Assembly (NCBI GenBank): GCA_016866335.1
Contig: VGMT01000001.1
Coordinates: forward strand, 1-64,000
Origin: Bacteroidota bacterium
GTDB lineage: Bacteria > Bacteroidota > Bacteroidia > CAIKAF01
Length of the DNA: 64,000 bases
Direction of reading: 5' to 3'
This document shows, one piece after another, positions 1 through 8,982 of the stretch. The notes below the pieces were generated by a model, which worked only from the letters and a program-made list of their open reading frames with translations, had not been told where the DNA came from and did no database searches. Within the stretch, counting starts at the first letter, position 1. Every line of letters starts with the position of its first letter. Position numbers and translations under genes: made by a program.

Positions 1-2238
1 GCTGATCTGAGCATCCCAATTGATTAAGTGTTGAATGCGGTACTTTAAAATACCAGGGTCAGCACCTGAATTTACCGAGGTGTTGCTGTACGATATGGCA
101 ATGGTGTCGTAGGTTGTTGGGAAAACATTGTTTACTTTAACTATATTCTGGCCAAACTCGTAGTTTGAATCCAACGATATGGGCATGGTGTAGGTGTATC
201 CGAAATTAAAATCGACCGACCAATATTTGGCGGGTTGGTATTGCAAATATGCAATGGCTTCGAGCCCGGTAATGCGGGCTGGCCCGGTATTGAAAAACTT
301 AAAGCCTTTGATTAGGGAATCCGTTGGATTCAAATTTGAATTAAAGAATCCAACAAAGGCGAATTCCACATAATCGGTGTACTCTTGCCAAAATCCCGAG
401 AAGTCAACAAAACCTCGAATTTTCTTACCCATTTTGTAAAGCTGCTTGATCCCAAGCTCAGCACTCCAGCTTGTTTCAGGCCTTAAATTGGGATTGGCAA
501 AGAAACCGCTGCCACCGCTGGTGGTCGAAATATACCGTTCGCCGATGGTTGGGAATCGAAAGCCTTGGCCCCAAGAACCACGAATGTAGGTGCCCTCGCT
601 GGCTCTGAAATTGGCTCCTACACGAAACACGGGCTTGTTGTCGGTTACCTCATTGACCTTAAAATACTCCCAACGCGCTCCGCCCGTTACTGTAAGCCGT
701 TTGAAAAATTTCTTTTCCAATTGCAGGTATCCAGCCGCGTTCAGGGCAATGCTCGTTGAATCGCCGGTTCCATTGTCGCTAAATACCCCTCCGGTACTCC
801 AGGTGTGGGTAAATGATACCCCTGCTGTTACGCTCAAATCTTTGGTTAAAAAGGGTAGGGCGGTAGATTTGCTGAAATCTTTGTTGAATTGGTATTCGGC
901 AAAACTGGTTCTGGAGCGGCTGTCTTGAACATTTTGGGCGGGTTTGGGCCCCACATCTCCGTCAGAAATGCTTCCAAAAAGCCGCCCCCTAAGCACGTGC
1001 CGGCTGCCTTTGCTGCCTCCGTAGGTGATGTAAGGGTCTAAGTAGAAAAAAACATTGCTGAAATTGGTCAGGCTGCCCGGTGCCATTTTAAAAATATTGG
1101 TGTCGGCATCTTGCCAAAAAAAAGATTGTGATTCGTTCATCAACATGGCGTTTCCATTCAATCCAAAAGAAAGTCCCTCGATCGACTTGATTCGGAAACG
1201 GGTATTGAAATTGGCACGAACGCTGTGCTCGTATTCTCCGTCGTTTATGCGTGAGGTGTCAAAGTCCCCAGGCAGAGATTTAAGAGGCTCGCCACCCTTA
1301 AACCCTTGGTCGTAAATGGCTTGGGCTCCTACCACCAAATCCATTTCCCATTTTTCGTTTTTGGGTTTAATGATGCGCGAATGCAGCACATTCATTCCTG
1401 ATTTCATGTTGTTGAATGATTTTCCTTGCCAGGGCGAAGCAGCAGGTCCAGAGGGTTCGCTATACATTCCAGAAAATAGGCTGATTTTGGTTTGGGGCTT
1501 TTGGCTGGGGAAAGCAGTCCGGATGTTGATGACACCATTGGAAGCACCTGAGCCGTAAAGGACTGAAGATGCTCCTTTTACTACCTCAATTTGTGAGGTA
1601 TTTTCCATGGGATAGAAGCTCCACATGGGTCGCCCGGCATCGGCCCGAAGAATGGGCATATCGTCGATTAAAACCAAAACCCGGCTTCCAAGTCCAGAGC
1701 TCCACCCGCTGCCTCCACGCACCTGTGGTTCGGCATCAATAATAGAAACACCCGGAATTTGTTCAATAACCAAATCGGCGCTAATGGCATTCCTGGCCTG
1801 AATTAGTTCTGGTTTGATAAGCGAAACCGAAACGGTGGCTTCTTCAATTTTTTGAGGACTTCGGTTTTCTGAATATATCACCTCGTTTAATTCTAAAACC
1901 GAAGATTCCAGTTTGACGTTCAGTTTGACGGTTTTTCCCGCATTCAGCTCTACGGTTTCTGTTTTTGATGTAAAGCCAACCGCCGAAAAATGGACGATAA
2001 AGGTGCCCGGTTTCGATTCCAGTTTGTAATTCCCATTAAAATCGGTTACCGCTCCTTTGACATTCGACAAATCGCTTGATTTTTGTCCTGGGGTCGTCAA
2101 ATAAATAGTAACCAAGGGGACGGGCTCCCCGGTTTCATCGCTGTTGACCTTTCCTTCAACATAACCAATTTGGGCTTGTACTCCAATCGAAAATAAACAC
2201 GCCAACAGTGCAGTAAAAAAGGATATTCCGTACTTCAT
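1..2238 (-). CDS. TonB-dependent receptor, partial (3' end beyond window), with N-terminal CarboxypepD_reg-like domain
   Basis: Reverse-strand translation reads through to the window edge; contains plug-like QVRGGSGWSSGLGSRVLVLIDDMPI...IEVVKGASSVLYGSGASNGVINI and many alternating beta-strand segments; start ATG at 2238. Confidence 0.88.
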   Translation of the reverse strand, partial: MKYGISFFTALLACLFSIGVQAQIGYVEGKVNSDETGEPVPLVTIYLTTPGQKSSDLSNVKGAVTDFNGNYKLESKPGTFIVHFSAVGFTSKTETVELNAGKTVKLNVKLESSVLELNEVIYSENRSPQKIEEATVSVSLIKPELIQARNAISADLVIEQIPGVSIIDAEPQVRGGSGWSSGLGSRVLVLIDDMPILRADAGRPMWSFYPMENTSQIEVVKGASSVLYGSGASNGVINIRTAFPSQKPQTKISLFSGMYSEPSGPAASPWQGKSFNNMKSGMNVLHSRIIKPKNEKWEMDLVVGAQAIYDQGFKGGEPLKSLPGDFDTSRINDGEYEHSVRANFNTRFRIKSIEGLSFGLNGNAMLMNESQSFFWQDADTNIFKMAPGSLTNFSNVFFYLDPYITYGGSKGSRHVLRGRLFGSISDGDVGPKPAQNVQDSRSRTSFAEYQFNKDFSKSTALPFLTKDLSVTAGVSFTHTWSTGGVFSDNGTGDSTSIALNAAGYLQLEKKFFKRLTVTGGARWEYFKVNEVTDNKPVFRVGANFRASEGTYIRGSWGQGFRFPTIGERYISTTSGGSGFFANPNLRPETSWSAELGIKQLYKMGKKIRGFVDFSGFWQEYTDYVEFAFVGFFNSNLNPTDSLIKGFKFFNTGPARITGLEAIAYLQYQPAKYWSVDFNFGYTYTMPISLDSNYEFGQNIVKVNNVFPTTYDTIAISYSNTSVNSGADPGILKYRIQHLINWDAQIS

Positions 2239-2270
2239 GCATTCTAAATCTCGGGTAAAAAAAACGATTA

Positions 2271-2290
2271 TTGCCTTAACGTTAAGGCAA
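2271..2290. promoter_or_regulatory. Perfect 20-bp palindrome, candidate operator upstream of TonB receptor
   Basis: TTGCCTTAACGTTAAGGCAA is exactly self-complementary and ends 32 bp upstream of the receptor start codon. Confidence 0.6.
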
Positions 2291-2314
2291 AACGAAGTCA
2301 AAGATGTACGTTTT

Positions 2315-3025
2315 TTAAGGAATTTGGAAATATTCGCCCGCCGAAAGTGGAAGGCATCGTGGATCTTGAAGCAGGATACTCCATTGTTTTTCAGTGGGTT
2401 GTTCAGATTTTCCGAACCGAGACACCAATCCTTTACCCGGTTTTTGAATGTCGTGGGTTCGGGTAAAATACCGGGGCTTTAGTTTTGCCAAGGTTTGTTG
2501 GTGGTACTTAAATCCTAAAGCTATTTCACCGCCCAACCAAAAAGGCAATTTGTATCCACCCACAGCCGAAATCCACACATCAATTTGGTCGGGCATGCTG
2601 GGGTTGTCAGCATGAAAGCCGTGAGGCGTATAAAAAATCCGTTTCCCCTCGGCCTGAATAAGCCAACCGGAGTGTAAAAAATGACGGCCTACCTTTTCAC
2701 AGGTAAAGGGGCCTATGCTGCCTTTGTGTGAAATTTGCTTAGAAAAAGCCTTGGGCCCCTTGAAGCCAAGCACAATTTCAGCCCCTTTCATCTTGAGTTT
2801 ATTTAAGGTGTCCAGGTGGAAATGGTCGGAAAAAGGGAAGGCCACAAAAACCGAAAAATTCCCAGGTAAGGCCTGATATCCAGGAGAATAATCGGGCAGC
2901 CATTGGGTATTAAACCAAGCCGGTCCGTTGCTTTGAACTCCCTGAAACCAAGGATCCAAAACCAAATGGCCTTGGTCGGTTGAAATCAACCAACTGGAAT
3001 CCGAATTTAGCCGTTGAATCAGCAT
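2315..3025 (-). CDS. MBL-fold metal-dependent hydrolase-like protein
   Basis: 236-aa ORF; LVLDPW..., FSDHFHLDT, HGFHADNPSMP pattern resembling UlaG/MBL-fold proteins. Confidence 0.6.
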   Translation of the reverse strand: MLIQRLNSDSSWLISTDQGHLVLDPWFQGVQSNGPAWFNTQWLPDYSPGYQALPGNFSVFVAFPFSDHFHLDTLNKLKMKGAEIVLGFKGPKAFSKQISHKGSIGPFTCEKVGRHFLHSGWLIQAEGKRIFYTPHGFHADNPSMPDQIDVWISAVGGYKLPFWLGGEIALGFKYHQQTLAKLKPRYFTRTHDIQKPGKGLVSRFGKSEQPTEKQWSILLQDPRCLPLSAGEYFQIP

Positions 3026-3089
3026 GCCAATGGCGTTTTTGGGTGATTGGAATAACCTAAAACGAAGGGTTTAGGATTTTGTAGGGTTT

Positions 3090-3242
3090 GCGGTAGGGAT
3101 TGAGCCGGGTAGCGCGCAAAGGGCGAAGTGCGGGGTTCCGCGTGCTGCGGAGGCGACTTCAGGAGCCACCGCAAAGCCGCTGGACCCCCCACTGAGCCCT
3201 GCGTACTACCGGTGAAAGCCCGCAACCGCCCCCCCAAAAAAA
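3090..3242 (+). repeat. Dispersed structured intergenic repeat, copy 1 (orientation A)
   Basis: GCGGTAGGGATTGAGCCGGGTAGC...GGAGGCGACTTCAGGAGCCACCGCAAAGCCGCTGG...ACTACCGGTGAAAGCCCGCAACCGCCC followed by an A-run; shares core with six other copies. Confidence 0.92.
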
Positions 3243-3244
3243 CC

Positions 3245-4189
3245 TTATTCACCGTTGGAACTTCGAAATGGGAACAACATAGGCACGCGCTTGCGGTAAT
3301 CTTGATAGTCCTTTTTGCGGCTTAACTGCCTGTTTTCCATCATGGGAATGCTGGCCAGCAGAATCAACAAGGTTATGCCAAGTGCGCCTGAAAATGTCCA
3401 CCAATAATCGGGAGAACTTGCCATGCCAAACAAGAAAATTCCCCACCAAAAAGCAATTTCGCCGAGGTAATTGGGGTGGCGAGAAATACTCCACAAACCA
3501 GTTTTAAAGGTCTCGTCGGGCGAAAGTTTGCCCGAAATGCTCGCCATAAAACGTTGGTCGTCGGCCACCGTTTCAAGCAAAATGCCACCCATGGTTAGAA
3601 CGATAGCAATGCCATCGATAAAGTTAAGTTGATGGCCAGAAATGCTGGGCGAAAAAACAGCTTGAAAAGGAGTGCAGGCAAGGAATACAAACAACGTTGG
3701 AATCAAATGCAGGCTTAAAAAAGAAATGGGCCAATAGGCTTTTTTAAACTTTAAACGCATGGAAACATAGCGAAAATCTTCGTGTTGAAACCCACGCCAA
3801 GATCGAGCCCAATTGTAGGTGAGCCTCCAGGCCCAAAATGAAACCAACATGAACACAATTCCGGCCCGCACCAAAGCATGAGGGGGAGCCTGGGCCAACA
3901 GCCCCGAATCGGCCTGACCATACCAAAACATAAAAAGAAGTGGAGGGGCCACACTCCAATACGCGTCGTACATACTGGAGTTGTTAAAACCCAAGCTGAA
4001 AAAATAGATGATGACCGTTGCTGTAATATCGACCAGCAGCAATTGAAGCAAGGGGTGAATGTCGTTTAAATAGGGAAGGGCTACGCCGGCCCCAACTATG
4101 GCCGAAAGGTAGGCCATGGCGACCCAAAACAAATCGGTTTCTTTTCGAATGGAACTCAGTTCAGGGTTTGATTTCAAAGTTGAAGGCAT
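3245..4189 (-). CDS. DUF1295-family membrane protein (steroid 5-alpha reductase/isoprenylcysteine methyltransferase-like)
   Basis: Multi-TM; C-terminal SRHPNYLGEIAFWWGIFLFG motif typical of DUF1295; start ambiguous (4201 or 4189), overlaps the dnaX 3' end. Confidence 0.85.
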   Translation of the reverse strand: MPSTLKSNPELSSIRKETDLFWVAMAYLSAIVGAGVALPYLNDIHPLLQLLLVDITATVIIYFFSLGFNNSSMYDAYWSVAPPLLFMFWYGQADSGLLAQAPPHALVRAGIVFMLVSFWAWRLTYNWARSWRGFQHEDFRYVSMRLKFKKAYWPISFLSLHLIPTLFVFLACTPFQAVFSPSISGHQLNFIDGIAIVLTMGGILLETVADDQRFMASISGKLSPDETFKTGLWSISRHPNYLGEIAFWWGIFLFGMASSPDYWWTFSGALGITLLILLASIPMMENRQLSRKKDYQDYRKRVPMLFPFRSSNGE

Positions 4190-6206
4190 TTTTAAGGTCA
4201 AGTAAACTGGGGTTTGTTTCGGCCATTGCGTTGAATTTCTCTTCGGCTGTGTAGGGTTTAGTAGTTTGTTCGCTGAGCTTTATCTCGCTAATCAATTCGA
4301 TAAAATCGTTTTCAAGGTTGCTGCGCAGGTGCTGCAACAAATCAGCGCCGATTTCCACAAACGTGGTTTGCAAACCGGCATGCGGTATGTAAAACACCAA
4401 TGAGGTAGGCGATGTTTGCTCCATTTCTACGCGACTAAGCATTTGGGCGGCAACCATTTTGCCCTGGGTACTTAAGATTTGAGAAAAGGCCAAAACAGAC
4501 TCCTGCAATTCGGCCAACGAAAAGGGCTTGTTCGCTTGAGGAATAAAAACCTCTTGGCTGGTATTTTGCCGGGCGTTTTCGTCTAAAATCGACAGGGTTC
4601 CCGTGTTGAACTGACCTCGGCGGCGCAGGAGTTTGGGCGCCTCTTCGCTTGCGCCTTCTGCAGGTTTTGCCGTTCCAGAATCCGAACTGGGCGAATCCAA
4701 AGGAAGGGTGGTTTCGGTTTGAACAGGCTGGGGAGCCAATTCAGGCTCGACCTGAGTAATCAGCGCATCGTTGACAGGTTGGTCCACGTATTTTTCACCC
4801 GGATCTAAATTAACAAGGGAATCGGATTCTGCGGTTTGGTTGGCCGGTGCATCGGAATGAACCGCCGGAGCCGGCGTTGATTCCACAGATTGAATTTCAG
4901 CTGTTGGGCTTAAAATCTCAGAACTGCTGGGTGGAGGATTGGCAGGGGAAGGACTTGCTACGCCGGCCAAGGACTCCGCCTGAACGGGCTTTGAAGTTTG
5001 GGCGGAAGGGGCTTGAGCTTGAGCGGCTGAAGAAGGTGCCGAGCCTGTTTGGCTTGGTTTTGAAGCAGAAGGGCTTGCTTGTTCTGATCCATTGCCGGGA
5101 CCTTGAGGACTGGTTTGCAAAAGGGCGGCCAGCTTTAACAGCGAAAGTTCAAGGTGAAGGCGCTTGTTGTTGGCCAGGCGGTATTGGGCATCGGACTGGT
5201 TCATTAGATCTAACACCGCCAGTTTGGTTTCAAGTGAAAACAAATTAGACTGTTCAACGTACCGTTCGCGAAGAGCCTCGGTGGCTTCCAGTAGTTTTAC
5301 CGTTGCCGGTGAATGCACCACAAGCAGGTTTCTTAGGTGTTCGCATAGCCCTCCCAGCAGGTATGCCCCGTCAAAACCAAGCTGCAAAATTTCATCTAGT
5401 TTTAAAAGAAGTTCCGAGGTTTGATTGGTTCGGCCCATTTCCAACAGCTGAAAATGGTAATCGTAATCCAGAATATTCAGGTTTTCAATCACTTCCTTGT
5501 ATCCGAATCGGTTGCCCGAGAAGGTAACAATGCGGTCGAAAATGGACAGGGCATCGCGCAGCGCCCCGTCGGCTTTCATGGCAATGACATGCAGCCCACC
5601 TTCCTCGGCCTCAATGCCTTCCTTCATGGCAATTTTCATCAGGTGGCCGGTAATATCGTCTACCGTAATGCGCCTGAAATCAAAAATTTGGCAACGCGAA
5701 AGAATGGTAGGCAGGATTTTGTGTTTTTCGGTGGTAGCCAAAATGAAGACCGCGTGGGCGGGCGGTTCTTCCAGCGTTTTCAAAAAAGCATTGAAGGCAG
5801 CCGCAGAAAGCATGTGTACCTCATCGATAATGTACACCGAATGGGAACCCACTTGGGGCGGAATTCGTACCTGACCTATTAAATCACGAATGCCTTCAAC
5901 GCTGTTGTTGGAAGCGGCATCCAGTTCATGGATGTTAAAGGAATGAGAGGTTTGAAAGCCAACGCAGGAATCGCAGGTGCCGCAGGGCTCCATCTCGGGG
6001 CTGGGTTTCATGCAATTTATTGATTTTGCAAGGATTCTAGCGCAGGTGGTTTTGCCCACCCCTCTAGGTCCGCAAAACAACAGTGCATGAGGTATTTTTT
6101 TGTTGGTCAGTGCATTGCGAAGGGTCCCTGTGATGTGCAGTTGCCCAACCACATCGTCGAAAGATAAGGGGCGGTATTTTCGAGCTGAAACAATAAAATC
6201 TTCCAT
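4161..6206 (-). CDS. dnaX: DNA polymerase III subunit gamma/tau
   Basis: SARKYRPLSFDDVVGQLHI...HALLFCGPRGVGKTTCARILAKSINC...IDEVHMLS...LEEPPAHAVFILATTEKHKILPTILSRCQIFDF; likely start MEDFIV (6206) rather than ORF-track 6290. Confidence 0.95.
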   Translation of the reverse strand: MEDFIVSARKYRPLSFDDVVGQLHITGTLRNALTNKKIPHALLFCGPRGVGKTTCARILAKSINCMKPSPEMEPCGTCDSCVGFQTSHSFNIHELDAASNNSVEGIRDLIGQVRIPPQVGSHSVYIIDEVHMLSAAAFNAFLKTLEEPPAHAVFILATTEKHKILPTILSRCQIFDFRRITVDDITGHLMKIAMKEGIEAEEGGLHVIAMKADGALRDALSIFDRIVTFSGNRFGYKEVIENLNILDYDYHFQLLEMGRTNQTSELLLKLDEILQLGFDGAYLLGGLCEHLRNLLVVHSPATVKLLEATEALRERYVEQSNLFSLETKLAVLDLMNQSDAQYRLANNKRLHLELSLLKLAALLQTSPQGPGNGSEQASPSASKPSQTGSAPSSAAQAQAPSAQTSKPVQAESLAGVASPSPANPPPSSSEILSPTAEIQSVESTPAPAVHSDAPANQTAESDSLVNLDPGEKYVDQPVNDALITQVEPELAPQPVQTETTLPLDSPSSDSGTAKPAEGASEEAPKLLRRRGQFNTGTLSILDENARQNTSQEVFIPQANKPFSLAELQESVLAFSQILSTQGKMVAAQMLSRVEMEQTSPTSLVFYIPHAGLQTTFVEIGADLLQHLRSNLENDFIELISEIKLSEQTTKPYTAEEKFNAMAETNPSLLDLKNAFNFEIKP

Positions 6207-6342
6207 GTAAAAAGTGCTTACAACAAAGATAGCATTTCCTTGAGCGAAAGAAATGCATACCGGGCTCGTAAGATGCGATTGAAAATGCAAAGGCGAAAGG
6301 GTATCGGCTTTGAGCTAAGTTTGATTTTGGTTCTTTTATTGT

Positions 6343-6492
6343 GGGCGGCAAACGGGCTTTCGCGGGTTGTCCGCGGGTGCCGTAAGGCGGGCCCAGCGGG
6401 CTTGCGGTGGCTCCTAAAGTCGCCTCCGCGCCGCGCGGGCCCGGCTACGGCACCCTTGCGGGCAACCCTGCTCAATCCCTGCCGCGGGCGGC
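6343..6492 (-). repeat. Dispersed structured intergenic repeat, copy 2 (orientation A on - strand)
   Basis: Reverse complement GCGGCAGGGATTGAGCAGGGTTGCCC...GGAGGCGACTTTAGGAGCCACCGC...GGACAACCCGCGAAAGCCCGTTTGCCGCCC. Confidence 0.92.
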
Positions 6493-6584
6493 TTTGAATG
6501 AAAACCTGAGGCCTTAAACCAGAATGCAAGGAAATAGAATAATCCTATGGTTTAATCAGTGAAAATTGGGCCCAATTGACGAAC

Positions 6585-8294
6585 CTAGAATTTCTGGGAA
6601 CTCCTTAGATTAAAGTAAAGCTGAAAAACCGCGGCAAGCCCCATGGTCAGTAAGCAGCCAATCGGATTTAACCACAAATAGGCCAAACCTGAAACGTGGT
6701 TTGGAAGAATATGGGTATCAAAATACAAGAATAGCACCACGGCTTCGCTAATCAAACCCGCCAGCAGTAGGGCCCTTCCTTGTACAAACCGCAAGAAAAA
6801 TGCCGTACAAAAAATACCCAAAATGGTTCCATAAAAAAGGGAACCAATAATATTTACCGCTTCAATTAGGTTGTCGAACAAAGAAAAAATCAAAGCAAAA
6901 AAGATGGCAACCACTCCCCAAGCGGCCGTTGCCAGCCTGTTGGCCATTAATTGCCCAGAATCTGATTTAGGTAATATCCCCATTGGCCTTAGAAAATCCA
7001 TTGCGGTTACAGAACCTAAGGCGCTTAATTCTCCCGATGTGGACGACATAGCAGCCGCAAATATCATGGCAAGCAATAAACCCACCAACCCGATTGGCAA
7101 ATAACCCATTATAAACGATAAGAATATGTAGTCTCCGTCGTTGCTGTCTTCCTGGGGAAGATGTTTTTTCATTAAGACCTTTACCGATTCCCTTAATTTT
7201 TTCTCTGATTCAAGGCTGTTCAAATACGATTCTTTAAATTCCGGTTCAGGAATGCTACCTGCCGACCAAGAACGAATGCTTTTTTGCCGCTCTTGGTTTA
7301 AATTTTGGTATTCGTTGTTTAAAACCGTCAAAGAATCTTTGGCGGCAGATTTCTGCAATTCCGACCATTGAACGGAATTAAAATGCAAGGGTTGGGGGTT
7401 GAATTGAAAAAAAATAAAAACCAAAACACCAACAAACAGAACTAAAAACTGCATCGGAATTTTAAATACCCCATTGAACAATAATCCTAAGCGGCCTTCA
7501 CGAACATTCTTGCCCACCAAATACCTTCCAACCTGCGATTGGTCGGTACCGAAATAACTTAGGGAAAGAAAAAAACCGCCAAGTAAACCACTCCAAATGG
7601 TATATCGATTTGATAAATCGGGTGTCCAATCAATGGCATTCATTTTGCCGGCCATTCCTGCCAATTCTAGTCCCTGAGAAAGGGGAATATGTTTTTGAAT
7701 GTACACCAAGAGCAAAGCCAATGCTACCAAAAGCCCGCCAAGCATAACAGCCATTTGTTGTTTCTGGGTAATGGCCACAGCTCGGCTACCTCCAGTGGTG
7801 GTGTAGGCAATAACCAGCAAGCCAATGCAGATGTTGGTTAGGCTTAAATTTAATCCCAATAAGGTGCTTAAAACAATGGACGGGGCATAAATGGTAATTC
7901 CAGCAGCCAAGCCACGTTGAATCAAAAACAAAAAAGCAGTGTACCATCGAGCCCATTTTCCAAATCGGTGCTCTAAAAATTCGTAGGCAGTGTACACCTG
8001 CATTTTATAATACAGAGGGATAAACACAGCCGAAACGACCAAAATAGCCAAAGGCATCCCTAAATAAAATTGAATAAAGCCCAAACCGTCTTGGTAGGCT
8101 TTTCCTGGAACCGAAATAAAAGTAACCGCCGAGGCTTGGGTTGCCATGACAGAAATTCCTATGGTCCACCAAGGCATTTGTCGGTTGCCCAGCAAATACG
8201 ATTCAGCGTCCATTTGCTTGCGGGTTGCGTACATCCCATAAGCCACAATGCCTAAAAGGGTGCCCAGCAAAACAAACCAGTCTAACCAATGCAT
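6585..8294 (-). CDS. Sodium:solute symporter (SSS) family protein
   Basis: 569 aa, about 13 TM segments; ESYLLGNRQMPWWTIGISVMATQASAVTFISVPGKAYQDGL is SSS-like. Confidence 0.92.
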   Translation of the reverse strand: MHWLDWFVLLGTLLGIVAYGMYATRKQMDAESYLLGNRQMPWWTIGISVMATQASAVTFISVPGKAYQDGLGFIQFYLGMPLAILVVSAVFIPLYYKMQVYTAYEFLEHRFGKWARWYTAFLFLIQRGLAAGITIYAPSIVLSTLLGLNLSLTNICIGLLVIAYTTTGGSRAVAITQKQQMAVMLGGLLVALALLLVYIQKHIPLSQGLELAGMAGKMNAIDWTPDLSNRYTIWSGLLGGFFLSLSYFGTDQSQVGRYLVGKNVREGRLGLLFNGVFKIPMQFLVLFVGVLVFIFFQFNPQPLHFNSVQWSELQKSAAKDSLTVLNNEYQNLNQERQKSIRSWSAGSIPEPEFKESYLNSLESEKKLRESVKVLMKKHLPQEDSNDGDYIFLSFIMGYLPIGLVGLLLAMIFAAAMSSTSGELSALGSVTAMDFLRPMGILPKSDSGQLMANRLATAAWGVVAIFFALIFSLFDNLIEAVNIIGSLFYGTILGIFCTAFFLRFVQGRALLLAGLISEAVVLFLYFDTHILPNHVSGLAYLWLNPIGCLLTMGLAAVFQLYFNLRSSQKF

Positions 8295-8295
8295 G

Positions 8296-8409
8296 CTAAC
8301 GGTAATATGAGGATAAACAATGCAAGCCTACCACAATGATTATTTCAATAATTAAAAGCAGCAGGTACCAAGGCCAAAATCGCGAATTTGGTTCAGAAGG
8401 GTGCTGCAT
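8296..8409 (-). CDS. Small single-TM protein (37 aa) immediately upstream of SSS symporter
   Basis: Reverse translation MQHPSEPNSRFWPWYLLLLIIEIIIVVGLHCLSSYYR*; stop lies 1 nt before the symporter ATG; below ORF-track length cutoff. Confidence 0.6.
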   Translation of the reverse strand: MQHPSEPNSRFWPWYLLLLIIEIIIVVGLHCLSSYYR

Positions 8410-8442
8410 ATTTCAAAAGTAAAAGCCTTGGGTTTCCATTTT

Positions 8443-8982
8443 TTACAAATCCGTCTTTTCCGGATTACGAAACCAGTTGGCATATTTTGGATACCGCTCA
8501 ACCGTACCTATCAAAATCGTTTCAATTTCTTCGGGCTTTAATTCCCGCAGAGGTTTTGCGGGAATTCCTGCATAAATCCAACCTGATTTTAGGTGGGCGC
8601 GCTCAGGAACTAGAGCTCCAGCAGCAACCAAGCAATTGGATTCAATAACAGCATGGTCCATTACAATGGCTCCCATGCCTACCAAAACCCGGTCATGTAT
8701 GCGGCAACCATGAACCATGGCTCTGTGGCCAAGAGAAACGTCTGAGCCAATATACAGCCCTGCTTTTTCAAAGGTGCCATGCAAAATGGCACCGTCTTGA
8801 ATATTAACTCTGTCCCCAATTCGAATTTCGTGAACATCTGCCCGCACCACCGATTGGAACCAAAACGTGCAATCTGAGCCAGATTGAACATTTCCGACGA
8901 TGGTAGCGTTTGGAGCCACCCAATTGTTTGGCCCCAGTTGGGGGCTAAAACCGCGTACCGGTAAAATTAAAGGTCCATTCAT
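8443..8982 (-). CDS. Gamma carbonic anhydrase-like hexapeptide-repeat protein
   Basis: NNWVAPNATIVGNVQSGSDCTFWFQSVVRADVHEIRIGDRVNIQDGAILHGTF...SLGHRAMVHGCRIHDRVLVGMGAIVMDHAVI. Confidence 0.9.
   Translation of the reverse strand: MNGPLILPVRGFSPQLGPNNWVAPNATIVGNVQSGSDCTFWFQSVVRADVHEIRIGDRVNIQDGAILHGTFEKAGLYIGSDVSLGHRAMVHGCRIHDRVLVGMGAIVMDHAVIESNCLVAAGALVPERAHLKSGWIYAGIPAKPLRELKPEEIETILIGTVERYPKYANWFRNPEKTDL

Noticed and set aside
3090-3242. Interpretation of the repeats as a CRISPR array or bidirectional terminators
   Set aside because: Copies are thousands of bases apart with no spacer organisation, and the A-rich tail occurs only at one end on the wrong side for a T-tract terminator in that orientation.
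3128-3325. ORF-track proteins overlapping repeat copies (3019-3252, 3128-3325, 6218-6529, 6240-6497, 17055-17276, 42946-43134, 46187-46510, 55787-55981)
   Set aside because: They are translations of the structured repeat (for example shared GGDFRSHRK(A/P)AGP in 3128+ and 6218-), in different frames and strands per copy; not credible proteins.
4590-5110. Low-complexity Pro/Ser/Ala/Gln stretch in dnaX and antisense ORF 4847-5248
   Set aside because: Normal variable linker of tau subunits; antisense ORF lacks any supporting features.
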